Source of the DNA: UBA8106 sp964569695
GTDB lineage: Bacteria; Acidobacteriota; Vicinamibacteria; Vicinamibacterales; UBA823
NCBI GenBank assembly: GCA_964569695.1
Contig: CAZMUA010000006.1
Span: 79,169 to 143,168 of the forward strand
Length of the DNA stretch: 64,000 nt
Reading direction: 5' to 3'
The notes below the pieces were generated by a model. The model searched no databases, was not told where the DNA came from, and saw only the letters and a program-made list of their open reading frames with translations. Of the stretch, positions 44,590 to 52,578 are shown piece by piece. Position 1 is the stretch's first letter; each line of letters begins with the position of its first letter. The position numbers and the translations under genes are program-made.

Positions 44590-46086
44590 CTATTCTGCAA
44601 ATTGAGTGGAAGCCCAATTCGCCAACAAATGGGTTTCATTAAATCGATCTGAATTAGACCAGGCTCCCAAGACGACAACTGCGACTGGACCGACATTAGG
44701 AAGATTAATTAAGGTCGCCAAGCAGTATCCCGCTTTTCTGATAAATCCAGTTTTTCCACCTAAAATATCTAAGTCGTCAGCCAATAATCGATTCGTGTTT
44801 CGAACTCGAACGCTCCGCCTATTTGTTTGAACTCGATAATATCGTTTTTGCATAATCTTCGAGATCTGCTCATTGCCAGATGCGTAAACAATTAGTCTCG
44901 ATACATCCAGGGCCGATGACACATTTTGAGCATCCAGACCAGATGGATCCGCAAAAGTCGTACCTGACAGACCAAGTGCACTCGCCTTTTCGTTCATTCG
45001 CTGCACAAATCCCTCAGAGCCCCATATTGAGATTCTTGCAAGTACTCGGGCCGCTGCATTATCCGACGCCACTAAGGCCAAGTGCAGCAAATCACCAACC
45101 TTCAGCTCTTCCCGGTTTCGAAGATAGGTGGTCGATGCTCTTCGCACGTCGGCCCGTTCAACCTGAACCGTTTCCTCGAGGTCTGGAAGACTTTCCAAAA
45201 ATACGACGGCTGTCATCACCTTAGTGATGCTCGCGATCGACCGTGACGCGTTTGAGTTGTCTTCCCAAATAACTTCGCCCTTTATTGGGTCGTAAATAAT
45301 CGCGGCCTCGGCCCTAACCTTGGGAACCCACTTTCCATCAGTTGGAATCGTTAAATACTGACCAACCCGAATCAACGTACGGCTTCCTAGTCCATTTGAA
45401 GACTGAATCACCCTTACCGAACTCCCGTAACGTCTTGCTAGGCGACTCAGATTGTCCCCGCGACTCACTCGGTGCACAATTGTGCCGCCACCAGTCGCAT
45501 TGCCGACTGCGTTCACAGCTTGGGAACTAGGCTGTCTACCGCCCGGAATCTCTAACCTTTGCCCAATCCGCAGTAGGGTGCGGCTGCCCAATCCATTCGC
45601 CGATTGAATAGATCGAACTGTCGTCCCGTACCGTTGTGCTAAGCGACTAAGATTATCGCCACGATTAACTCGATGCACAATTGCGCCACCGGGCTCGATG
45701 CTTGTAGCTTGACCCGGAATTTGCGAATTGGAGCTTCCTTCACTAGGGATTTCCAGCCGTTGTCCAATGCGCAGCAAGCTACGCCCACCCATTCCATTTA
45801 GTAATTGAATAGCTTCAACCGTCGTGCCATATCGGCTTGCCAGGCGACTCAAATTGTCACCTCGGCTCACTCGATGGATAACGGTGTTTGAAGTTACTTG
45901 CGAGTCTGACTGTAAGGTCTTCTCTGAATAGAAGCTCCCTCGAAACTTCAAAGAGTGAGCTGAGAAGTCCAATCCTTCTGGAACAGGTTTAGCGCTGACA
46001 GCAGAACCAAACAAACCAAATAGAATTATCGAACAGGGTAAACAGATTTTTACAGAAAGCCTACAAGCTATGACTAGACTACGCAC
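44590..46086 (-). CDS. LysM-containing D-alanyl-D-alanine carboxypeptidase (S11)
   Basis: This secreted 498-residue protein has a signal peptide, three LysM domains (about residues 69-114, 137-181 and 204-248) and a penicillin-binding S11 domain. The catalytic motifs are intact: SITK at 286-289, SDN at 341-343 and KTG at 445-447. LysM units bind peptidoglycan and the S11 domain trims D-Ala from stem peptides. Three N-terminal LysM copies on such an enzyme are uncommon. The start is GTG 46086. Confidence 0.94.
   Translation of the reverse strand: MRSLVIACRLSVKICLPCSIILFGLFGSAVSAKPVPEGLDFSAHSLKFRGSFYSEKTLQSDSQVTSNTVIHRVSRGDNLSRLASRYGTTVEAIQLLNGMGGRSLLRIGQRLEIPSEGSSNSQIPGQATSIEPGGAIVHRVNRGDNLSRLAQRYGTTVRSIQSANGLGSRTLLRIGQRLEIPGGRQPSSQAVNAVGNATGGGTIVHRVSRGDNLSRLARRYGSSVRVIQSSNGLGSRTLIRVGQYLTIPTDGKWVPKVRAEAAIIYDPIKGEVIWEDNSNASRSIASITKVMTAVVFLESLPDLEETVQVERADVRRASTTYLRNREELKVGDLLHLALVASDNAAARVLARISIWGSEGFVQRMNEKASALGLSGTTFADPSGLDAQNVSSALDVSRLIVYASGNEQISKIMQKRYYRVQTNRRSVRVRNTNRLLADDLDILGGKTGFIRKAGYCLATLINLPNVGPVAVVVLGAWSNSDRFNETHLLANWASTQFAE
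45343..45882 (-). repeat. Three tandem LysM repeats within the carboxypeptidase gene
   Basis: Three units of about 46 residues share HRVxRGDNLSRLAxRYG and NGxGxRxLxRxGQxLxIP, spaced about 67 residues apart by Ser/Gly/Gln-rich linkers. The units are much more alike than typical LysM domains in one protein. This points to internal duplication followed by limited drift. Confidence 0.85.
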
Positions 46087-46151
46087 GCGTTAATCTACTT
46101 TCGGCTACAAATCTCTTAGACTTTAAGGGCATGGGTTGATCTATTTACTCA

Positions 46152-46188
46152 CGTGGGGCTTCCGACGGATTACACCCACGCAGCCCCA
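46152..46188. other. Overlapping inverted repeats between the VWA and carboxypeptidase genes
   Basis: Two stems compete for the same bases: CGTGGG/CCCACG (46152-46157 with 46175-46180) and TGGGGCT/AGCCCCA (46154-46160 with 46182-46188). Only one could form at a time in a transcript. The position is downstream of the carboxypeptidase start and upstream of the VWA stop on the minus strand, that is, in the 5' region of the VWA-distal transcript order. No run of T follows on either strand, so a plain terminator is unlikely. Chance is possible. Confidence 0.3.
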
Positions 46189-46233
46189 GCATCAATATTG
46201 TCGTGCTAGCCTTAAGTCTGTCCAGTTAAAAAC

Positions 46234-47550
46234 TTATTGCTGCGATGTTTCAACCGTCTCGTCTGTATCCCGCAACTCGTAGGCGGTCCGAGACCAAACA
46301 TCGAGATCATCACGGTTTACATCAATCGAAAGACGCCGGCGCCATGCACTCGGGTCCGTATTGGTTGAATAGTACCCCAAAACGTAATAATCGCTTGTTT
46401 CAGCGTCAATCTGCTTGAGCGCCGCATCAAAATCGTTCTTGTTCACGACAGCAATCCCTCCTGTCGCTTCAGCAAGCGTGCGCAGGCTATCTTGACTTCG
46501 CCGAACAAAATCCCAATACTCTAGAACGTTTAACTGACCACTCATTTCACCAATATCCACACCCGCAATTAATCCCCTTGGGTCAAGCGTATAAAATGTT
46601 GCATTGGCCTGGTTCGCCATAATCGATAGCCGGTGCAGCTGATTCGAAAGGTCTAAATTTGAAAATTCAAGATTCGATTGAGACATTATTCCGCCACCAG
46701 GCGTCGTCAGCGGATTACCATCTTCATCTCGATCAAGCCGAAACCGTCCCTCAAATAAGCTGTTTGCCGCTTCCCAGCGGGAACCCTCAAATGGATTCAA
46801 GTCGTAACCGGCGCTAACCCAAATTACGGCCTTTCGACGATGTTCAATTTGATTTAGATTGCTCACAATTGAACGCGCCGTTGCAAAGGCGACGTTTGAG
46901 CGGTACAGCAACTCAGAAGGCCCGCGAGAACCCTGCATGCCGGTAATAACGTCGGTGGGTGTCATCCCGTTCCCCATGATTTTGCCGATCGCCGCATCGA
47001 GCAATTTCCGATCATAGGTAAAATTTATGTTAATGGATGAGGGGCCACTAGATATCATCGAGAACATATCGCCCTCGTGAACCAAGTTTGTTGAGATTCG
47101 CTTAAAAAGGTCGCGGATTCTTGGAGTCTCGTCGGCTTCCATGTGAAGGTCGTCAACGAAAAGAACAAAGACCCGACCAGCCGTGTCCGACCTCGGTTGG
47201 GCACTCGGTAAAATAATACCTTCTTGCACCGGAGCAGACGGAGGCAACTGCAGGTTGAACGCTCGACCGCCGTGAATAAGGACCAGGGAGGCGATTTCCT
47301 GCTTTATCCCGTCCTCAGATATTTCAAAATCTTCTTTTACTAGATCGGAAACAAACTGACCATCGCCGTCCCTAACGATGACGTCATTCGTTATCAAAGT
47401 TACATCAGCTCTGAAGGTTGGCGCTTGTCCTTGTGTAGACGGTGGAAATTGCGTCGGTTGTTGATGAGCGGTAGCCTGGCTTGCTAGTCCGCAGACAAAC
47501 AAGATAACAAAAATCCTAAACACAACACGCAACATTAGGTTAGGCATCAT
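46234..47550 (-). CDS. Secreted VWA protein of the acidobacterial type
   Basis: The 438-residue protein has a signal peptide, then VTLITNDVIVRDGDGQFVSDLVKEDFEI. A VWA-like core follows (VFVLFVDDLHMEADE ... KAVIWVSAGYDL) and the typical end YYVLGYYSTNTDPSAWRR. This layout matches the VWFA-related family greatly expanded in Acidobacteria. The usual DxSxS metal motif is replaced by DDLHM, as in that family. Function is unknown; it is probably periplasmic or on the surface. It is the best taxonomic marker in the window. Confidence 0.88.
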   Translation of the reverse strand: MMPNLMLRVVFRIFVILFVCGLASQATAHQQPTQFPPSTQGQAPTFRADVTLITNDVIVRDGDGQFVSDLVKEDFEISEDGIKQEIASLVLIHGGRAFNLQLPPSAPVQEGIILPSAQPRSDTAGRVFVLFVDDLHMEADETPRIRDLFKRISTNLVHEGDMFSMISSGPSSININFTYDRKLLDAAIGKIMGNGMTPTDVITGMQGSRGPSELLYRSNVAFATARSIVSNLNQIEHRRKAVIWVSAGYDLNPFEGSRWEAANSLFEGRFRLDRDEDGNPLTTPGGGIMSQSNLEFSNLDLSNQLHRLSIMANQANATFYTLDPRGLIAGVDIGEMSGQLNVLEYWDFVRRSQDSLRTLAEATGGIAVVNKNDFDAALKQIDAETSDYYVLGYYSTNTDPSAWRRRLSIDVNRDDLDVWSRTAYELRDTDETVETSQQ

Positions 47551-47564
47551 GATTTCCTAGTATA

Positions 47565-48332
47565 TCAGGAAGACGGTTCCGTCTTATCACCTGGAAGTTT
47601 AGCCCTTGTATCCTCAGAAATCTCTGACGACGAGGAGGATGTATTTACCGTATTTCCGTTAACTTCCGCATCGTTTGACCCTAACTTAGTATTCATTTTA
47701 GAATTTTTCGTATCTTCTTGAATGGTTTCTCTCTCGATTCTTTCGCTCGCAGCTACCCCATCTTGCCTGTTCGATCTCCGATTAAGACCATTCCATCTGT
47801 TCCGACCTCGACGTTTCTGAGTTGTTCTTTTCGAACTCGCGGGTTTCTGGTCCGACCCAGATGACACCGTTTGAGGAAGCGTTTCGGTCGAAACCTCTTC
47901 CCGGTTCTCTGTTTCTGAGGTTTTGATTTCTCCGACAGGCTCTTGATCGTTCAACTGAGCGTTCTCAAGCAACTCATTGTCTCTATCGGCCGAAACCTTT
48001 ACCTTCTCGGCCGTCCTTTTCCGTCTACTTCTTTTAGGGTCCGTCCTTTGTTTTTGTCGCCTTGGCGGACGGGAGTCGTCGTCGGGTTTCGCATTCGATT
48101 GAGGTTGTTTTCTCTCTAAAATCTTCGGCCAATCAAATTTGACGTAGGGGAAATTCTCTTGAATCGCCTTCATTGTCCCATCGTCTAGGGCTTCTCTTCC
48201 ATATTGAAGATGCGGTGGAGTTCGAAACCAATAGAGAACTTCAGGGTGTGTTTTACCAAATCGACGGAAGGTATGCACTAAGTAGGTGTTTTCGTTCCCG
48301 CGATGATCGCGAACATATCTGAGGAAAGGCAT
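47565..48332 (-). CDS. Conserved hypothetical protein with charged disordered tail
   Basis: The first 75 residues look folded and conserved (MPFLRYVRDHRGNENTYLV, VLYWFRTPPHLQYGR, FPYVKFDWPKIL). From memory this N-terminus recurs in proteobacterial and acidobacterial proteins of unknown role. The remaining 180 residues are low in hydrophobics and rich in Lys, Arg, Glu, Ser and Thr. A very basic patch (KRTTQKRRGRNRWNG) suggests RNA or DNA binding. There is no signal peptide. The VWA gene lies 14 bases downstream of it. Confidence 0.75.
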   Translation of the reverse strand: MPFLRYVRDHRGNENTYLVHTFRRFGKTHPEVLYWFRTPPHLQYGREALDDGTMKAIQENFPYVKFDWPKILERKQPQSNAKPDDDSRPPRRQKQRTDPKRSRRKRTAEKVKVSADRDNELLENAQLNDQEPVGEIKTSETENREEVSTETLPQTVSSGSDQKPASSKRTTQKRRGRNRWNGLNRRSNRQDGVAASERIERETIQEDTKNSKMNTKLGSNDAEVNGNTVNTSSSSSEISEDTRAKLPGDKTEPSS

Positions 48333-48398
48333 TTGTTTCAGAAACCCGGGCCTTATAGACCAGTAGCCAGGCCCCTCAGGCCTGGCAATTCAAGAACC

Positions 48399-48872
48399 CT
48401 AGTCTTGTCTCGCCTTTTTGGAGCCTTTTTTGGCTGCCTTATCTGCATCCGACAGAGCATTCCACACTGCTTTTCTTCCAAACTTCACTGACTTCCGCAT
48501 GGACCTTGCACCATTCTTGGCTGCCTTCTCGTCGTCAGAGAGTGCATTCCATGCCGCCTTCCGAGCCTGCATAGTCGCCTTCTTTGCGGCCCTCTTCGCG
48601 GCCTTCTCGTCATCAGAGAGTGCATTCCATGCCGCCTTCCGAGCCTGCATAGTCGCCTTCTTTGCGGCCCTCTTCGCGGCCTTCTCGTCATCCGAAAGCG
48701 CATTCCATGCTGCCCTCTTCGCGGCCTCGGTTTGACCCGCCGCTGCAGCCGCTGTTTTTGAACCATCATGCATCTGAACACTACTCGGACCAACTACCGA
48801 ATTGGCTCCTCCGCAAGCGCCCAAAAAAAGCACCGTTAACGCGATTCCGCAATGGCATGAAAGAGTTCTCAT
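48399..48872 (-). CDS. Repeat lipoprotein with WNALSDDEK units
   Basis: The 157-residue protein has a lipoprotein signal with lipobox LGAC (Cys20) and an Ala/Ser-rich linker. Four copies of WNALSDxxKAAK follow, with tryptophans at 56, 82, 108 and 138. Between them lie RAAKKATMQARKAA blocks, which should form charged, amphipathic helices. The motif resembles the WKxLSDxEK segment of eukaryotic HMG boxes, but the rest of that fold is missing. A surface or periplasmic polymer-binding role is a guess. I know no family for it. Confidence 0.75.
   Translation of the reverse strand: MRTLSCHCGIALTVLFLGACGGANSVVGPSSVQMHDGSKTAAAAAGQTEAAKRAAWNALSDDEKAAKRAAKKATMQARKAAWNALSDDEKAAKRAAKKATMQARKAAWNALSDDEKAAKNGARSMRKSVKFGRKAVWNALSDADKAAKKGSKKARQD
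48537..48692 (-). repeat. Two perfect 78-bp tandem repeats with degenerate flanking copies
   Basis: Bases 48537-48614 and 48615-48692 are identical over all 78 positions, encoding 26 residues each. A shortened, diverged copy follows at 48693 and another lies near 48440-48500. Perfect identity inside otherwise drifted copies points to very recent duplication or unequal exchange. The array is in frame within the lipoprotein gene. Confidence 0.95.
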
Positions 48873-48960
48873 CTCTTGAATCCTCTACTCATATTTTAGC
48901 AAAAAGTGACTAATTCTTCATAATCAAGAGGTTAGACGATCAAATATCTTCATTGGTCTT

Positions 48961-49557
48961 CTATTTCTTAAGAGCACCGGTCGATCGTTTACCTTGGGAA
49001 GATTTCACCTTTTTCTTTGACTTCAGAGTCTTTTTAGACTCAGCAGGCTTCGCTTTCACTTTTGGTTTAGCTCGTTGTTTGGCTAAAGCCACTTTCCTTG
49101 CCTGCTCCATTCTGGCCAACTTTGCAGCATTTTCAGGAGCTCGATACGCAAGCGTAAAACGCATGTTGTCCCCAACCGCGTGATAGCTCCAAATCTCGTC
49201 GACCTGAATTTTCTTTTCCTTGCACAATTGCAGGGTTTTTTCTGAACATCCAGATGGCACATACAAATGAAAGGTCGCGCGCACTCTACCGTAAGGAAGC
49301 CACTCAGCCATCGCCTCCAAATGATTAATGGACTCGTTGGTTTCGACTTCCACAATCGTTTGAAGCACGTTTGCTCGGTCGTTCGTTATCAACATTAAAT
49401 CTGGGTATAACCTTCTCGCTCCAAGAGTTAATGGATTTACCTCTTCGCCTAAATTCACCGTAATCTGAAATCGTCTGCGCAAACGGGTCCGGAGCAGGCG
49501 AATAACATGGTCGTGTTCTAGCTGCTCACGCACCGGACGCAAAAGTATAGGACTCAC
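48961..49557 (-). CDS. Hypothetical basic protein, possible nuclease-like core
   Basis: The 198-residue protein has a folded core of about 140 residues and a Lys/Ala-rich tail (from about residue 155). The core has LYPDLMLI, then TIVEVETNESI about 17 residues later. A PD...(D/E)xE spacing like this recalls the PD-(D/E)xK nuclease fold, though the lysine is replaced. The tail resembles those of DNA-binding proteins. No partner gene supports a restriction role. The identification is tentative. Confidence 0.68.
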   Translation of the reverse strand: MSPILLRPVREQLEHDHVIRLLRTRLRRRFQITVNLGEEVNPLTLGARRLYPDLMLITNDRANVLQTIVEVETNESINHLEAMAEWLPYGRVRATFHLYVPSGCSEKTLQLCKEKKIQVDEIWSYHAVGDNMRFTLAYRAPENAAKLARMEQARKVALAKQRAKPKVKAKPAESKKTLKSKKKVKSSQGKRSTGALKK

Positions 49558-49675
49558 ATTTCCTCCAGCAGCACCTCTGGTGGGACCTGCAGGTAAACGC
49601 CCAAACCTAGGAAGGCTAGCATGAATCGTCCTAGTCGCGCCAACGTTCCTTTCCCGATCGTAGTACGATAATGCA

Positions 49676-50728
49676 ATGAGAAGCCGTTTTCTCAGCGCCT
49701 GCAGGCGTGAATCAGTTGATGCGACTCCGGTTTGGTTTATGCGTCAAGCTGGGCGCTATATGCCAGAATATCGAGCAATTCGAAAACGCTACACTTTGCT
49801 CGAAATCTGCCGGACCCCAGAACTTGCGGTTGAGGTAACCCTGCAGCCAGTCAATCAATTGAATATTGATGCAGCAATTTTGTTTTCAGATTTACTGTTA
49901 CCGTTAGAGCCGTTGGGTCTTTCAGTCGAATTTGTAAAGGGCGAAGGCCCACGACTTAATCCTCCCGTCCGTTCGCTGAGCGACATCGACAAGCTTCAAC
50001 TCTTTGAACCACGCCAAGAGTTGGCCTACACCTTGGAAGCCATCCGAATACTGAAAAGAGAATTAGAGGGCCGAGTGCCCTTAATTGGTTTCGCGGGTGC
50101 GCCTTTTACCTTAGCCTCCTATGCGATTGAAGGCGGCCCATCCCGCACCTATACACATACGAAGGCTCTCATGTACAACCAGCCTGACAAATGGCATTTA
50201 TTGTGTGACAAGTTAGCGACAGTAGTCGCGGAATATCTGGTGGCCCAAGTTGAGGCGGGTGTGCACGCTGTCCAATTGTTCGATTCCTGGGTTGGCGCTT
50301 TAAGCTCCGATGACTATAGAGAATTTCTCTTGCCACATTCACAAAAGATTCTTAAAACAATTGAAGCTCTCGATGTTCCAACCCTTCATTTTGGAACTGG
50401 AACCGCAACCATTCTTGAAGCAATGCGTGAAGCTGGAGGCGATGTCATCGGTGTCGACTGGAGAATTCCGCTAGACACGGCATGGAAACGGATCGGTCAT
50501 GACCATGCTGTTCAAGGCAACCTCGACCCGACTCTCTTGTTAGGTCCAACTGATCGACTACTCGAGCAGGCGACTCGGATACTGCGCCAAGCAAATGGCC
50601 GTCCCGGCCACATCTTCAACTTAGGACACGGCATTCTCCCCGAAACACCTGTCGAAAATGTTCAGCTACTTGCGGATTTCATACACAATCAATCTGCCCG
50701 TCACATGACGAGTAACTCCCCTCAATGA
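49676..50728 (+). CDS. hemE: Uroporphyrinogen decarboxylase
   Basis: The 350-residue protein has the signature PVWFMRQAGRYMPEYR near the N-terminus, AAILFSDLLLPLEPLG and GFAGAPFTLASYAIEG. It removes four carboxyl groups from uroporphyrinogen III to give coproporphyrinogen III. It overlaps hemG by 4 bases (ATGA). Haem from this pathway would be needed for the CxxCH proteins encoded further downstream. Confidence 0.97.
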   Translation: MRSRFLSACRRESVDATPVWFMRQAGRYMPEYRAIRKRYTLLEICRTPELAVEVTLQPVNQLNIDAAILFSDLLLPLEPLGLSVEFVKGEGPRLNPPVRSLSDIDKLQLFEPRQELAYTLEAIRILKRELEGRVPLIGFAGAPFTLASYAIEGGPSRTYTHTKALMYNQPDKWHLLCDKLATVVAEYLVAQVEAGVHAVQLFDSWVGALSSDDYREFLLPHSQKILKTIEALDVPTLHFGTGTATILEAMREAGGDVIGVDWRIPLDTAWKRIGHDHAVQGNLDPTLLLGPTDRLLEQATRILRQANGRPGHIFNLGHGILPETPVENVQLLADFIHNQSARHMTSNSPQ

Positions 50729-52131
50729 AAAAAGGCCCTGAGGTTGATGTCGTTATTGTTGGAGGAGGCATCAGCGGTCTGGCAGCAGCCTACGAACTCC
50801 AGCAACGCGGCCTCAGCTTCGAATTGGTGGAGTCATCAAACCGATTCGGCGGTGTGATAGTAACGGAAGAAATTGATGGGTTTGTCATTGATGCAGGACC
50901 GGATGCCCTATTAGCTCAAAAGCCCGCAGGTCTCCAACTTTGCACCGAACTGGGCCTCCAAAGCCGTCTCCAAGAGACTTTAGAACCCCGCACCGCATTT
51001 ATTCTACGCAACGATATCCTACATGCGCTACCTGAAGCTTCAATTCTTGGTATCCCTACTCGAATAGCTCCTTTCCTTTCCACGCGGTTATTTTCATTTC
51101 TGGGAAAATTGAAATTTGGTCTCGATCTTATTCGACCTCGAGGAAGTTACGATGCAGAGAACGATGAATCAATCGCATCGTTTTTCAATCGACGCTTTGG
51201 AAAGGAATCAGTCGATTATCTCGCTGAACCGCTCCTCGGCGGTATTCATGCGGGCGACGTCGAGCGATTATCGATGCGGGCACTATTTCCAAGATTTCTG
51301 GAAGCGGAAGCGCGCTACAGAAGCCTAATTCTAGGGTTTCGTCAACAGACAAAAAAGGCAACGAGCGGAGGTGCGTTCCGATCACTGCCAGGCGGGCTAG
51401 AACAGTTAATCAAAGCGCTAACTAAGAGTTTGCCTCAAGAACATTTGCACAAACGAAATAGAGTGGTGCGGCTCGAAACTTCGGTTCCCTACGTCGTTCA
51501 CTGTGATTCAGGCAAGTTGATCCGAGCTAGAACCGTCATTCTTGCCGTTCCGTCAGAACACGTTGCCACATTGGTTGCACAATTCAATACTAAACTCGCT
51601 AAACTCTGCCGCGACATCCCACACGTTTCAACCGCAACTATTGCTCTCGGTTACCGACGGCAAGCAATCGTCCATCCACTAAAAGGAACAGGATTTGTTG
51701 TGCCGCGAATGGAACGCAACACCCAAATTACTGCAGCGTCATGGGTTTCATCAAAATGGCCAGGTCGCGCACCAAACGACCAGGTTCTACTTCGCGCATT
51801 CTTAGGTGGAACTCGTAACGTCACGATCTTAGATCACTCCGATGCGGAACTCATCGGTATCGCTCACTCGGATTTGGCTAGACTTTTAGAGATTAATGAA
51901 GGGCCGAAATTCTCAAAGGTTTACCGCTGGCATAGATCGACACCACAACACGAACTAGGACATCTGGCTCGACTAAAACAAATTGACATTCAATTAGAAA
52001 AACATCGAGGTCTTTACCTCACCGGAAGCAGTTTCCGTGGTGCAGGTATACCGGACTGCATCTCAGATGCACGGTCAACTGCTAAACAAATCTCTGAAGA
52101 GGTAGAACAAGTTGGGGCAGAACCGATTTAG
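50725..52131 (+). CDS. hemG: Protoporphyrinogen/coproporphyrinogen oxidase (HemY-type, FAD)
   Basis: The 468-residue flavoprotein has the FAD motif VVIVGGGISGLAAAYELQQRG, a GGVIVTEEIDGFVIDAGPDAL segment and the LYLTGSSFRGAGIPDCI C-terminal FAD loop. It oxidises protoporphyrinogen IX (or coproporphyrinogen III) with O2. Because it is the FAD oxygen-dependent type, the pathway here is at least partly aerobic. It is coupled to hemE; no ferrochelatase gene is in view. Confidence 0.93.
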   Translation: MKKGPEVDVVIVGGGISGLAAAYELQQRGLSFELVESSNRFGGVIVTEEIDGFVIDAGPDALLAQKPAGLQLCTELGLQSRLQETLEPRTAFILRNDILHALPEASILGIPTRIAPFLSTRLFSFLGKLKFGLDLIRPRGSYDAENDESIASFFNRRFGKESVDYLAEPLLGGIHAGDVERLSMRALFPRFLEAEARYRSLILGFRQQTKKATSGGAFRSLPGGLEQLIKALTKSLPQEHLHKRNRVVRLETSVPYVVHCDSGKLIRARTVILAVPSEHVATLVAQFNTKLAKLCRDIPHVSTATIALGYRRQAIVHPLKGTGFVVPRMERNTQITAASWVSSKWPGRAPNDQVLLRAFLGGTRNVTILDHSDAELIGIAHSDLARLLEINEGPKFSKVYRWHRSTPQHELGHLARLKQIDIQLEKHRGLYLTGSSFRGAGIPDCISDARSTAKQISEEVEQVGAEPI

Positions 52132-52147
52132 GCCAAGAAGGGTGGAT

Positions 52148-52411
52148 TTACCCCGCGACGGCAGCTGCTTTAGACCGCTTCGCTTTAGTCGTTTTTGCCG
52201 CGGCAGTCTTCCGTTTGCGCCGAATCTTGCCGTTCTTTAATCGGTCAGGCAAAGGCGCTTTAGAGCTCTCAAGAGTCGCCAAGCTAGTCAAGAATTTTTT
52301 GACGCCGTGCTCATCGAACTGGATTCGCGTGTAGGCATCCTCAATCGCGACCACCAGTCCAACACCATACGTTGGTTCCGAAATCCGAGCCCCAATAGCA
52401 AACTGTTTCAT
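52148..52411 (-). CDS. Small Tudor/CarD-like protein with basic tail
   Basis: This 87-residue protein has a compact N-terminal beta unit (FAIGARISEPTYGVGLVVAI ... IQFDEHGVKKFL). The unit matches the GxxVxHPxxGxGxV pattern of small Tudor-like domains in CarD, UvrD tails and DUF3553. A Lys/Ala-rich tail follows (KIRRKRKTAAAKTTKAKR). It probably binds nucleic acid or RNA polymerase. It has its own strong promoter candidate and an inverted repeat at the start of transcription, which suggests specific control. Confidence 0.8.
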   Translation of the reverse strand: MKQFAIGARISEPTYGVGLVVAIEDAYTRIQFDEHGVKKFLTSLATLESSKAPLPDRLKNGKIRRKRKTAAAKTTKAKRSKAAAVAG

Positions 52412-52456
52412 AACTCACACCCAAGTCGAAAAATCAGATACTTTGTATATTGATTC

Positions 52457-52470
52457 CTTGCAAATGCAAG
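52457..52470. promoter_or_regulatory. Inverted repeat, candidate operator
   Basis: CTTGCA-AA-TGCAAG is a perfect 6-bp inverted repeat, with imperfect ATTC/GAAT extensions on both sides. It lies immediately downstream of, and overlaps by two bases, the -10 box of the small Tudor-like gene. A bound repressor there would block transcription. Confidence 0.55.
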
Positions 52471-52497
52471 AATAACATAAACTTATATGATCGTCAA
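52469..52497 (-). promoter_or_regulatory. Promoter of the small Tudor-like gene
   Basis: On the minus strand, TTGACG (52497-52492), a 17-base spacer and TATTCT (52474-52469) match a sigma70 promoter at five and four of six positions. The ATG of the gene is 58 bases further on. Confidence 0.6.
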
Positions 52498-52578
52498 GGT
52501 TCTAAACCAATCGAACCTCAACCCAGAATCCTTAAGGAGTAGCTTTACTTCTGACCACTGAGGACAATACTGGTTGTA

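Noticed and set aside
48537..48692. CRISPR-like array
   Set aside because: The repeats are perfect, contiguous 78-bp units without spacers and lie in a reading frame with a lipoprotein signal.
48418..48735. Plus-strand frame of 105 residues with Phe/Ala-rich repeats across the lipoprotein gene
   Set aside because: It is the antisense shadow of the 78-bp repeat array; it has no SD and its repeat is fully explained by the minus-strand gene with a lipoprotein signal.
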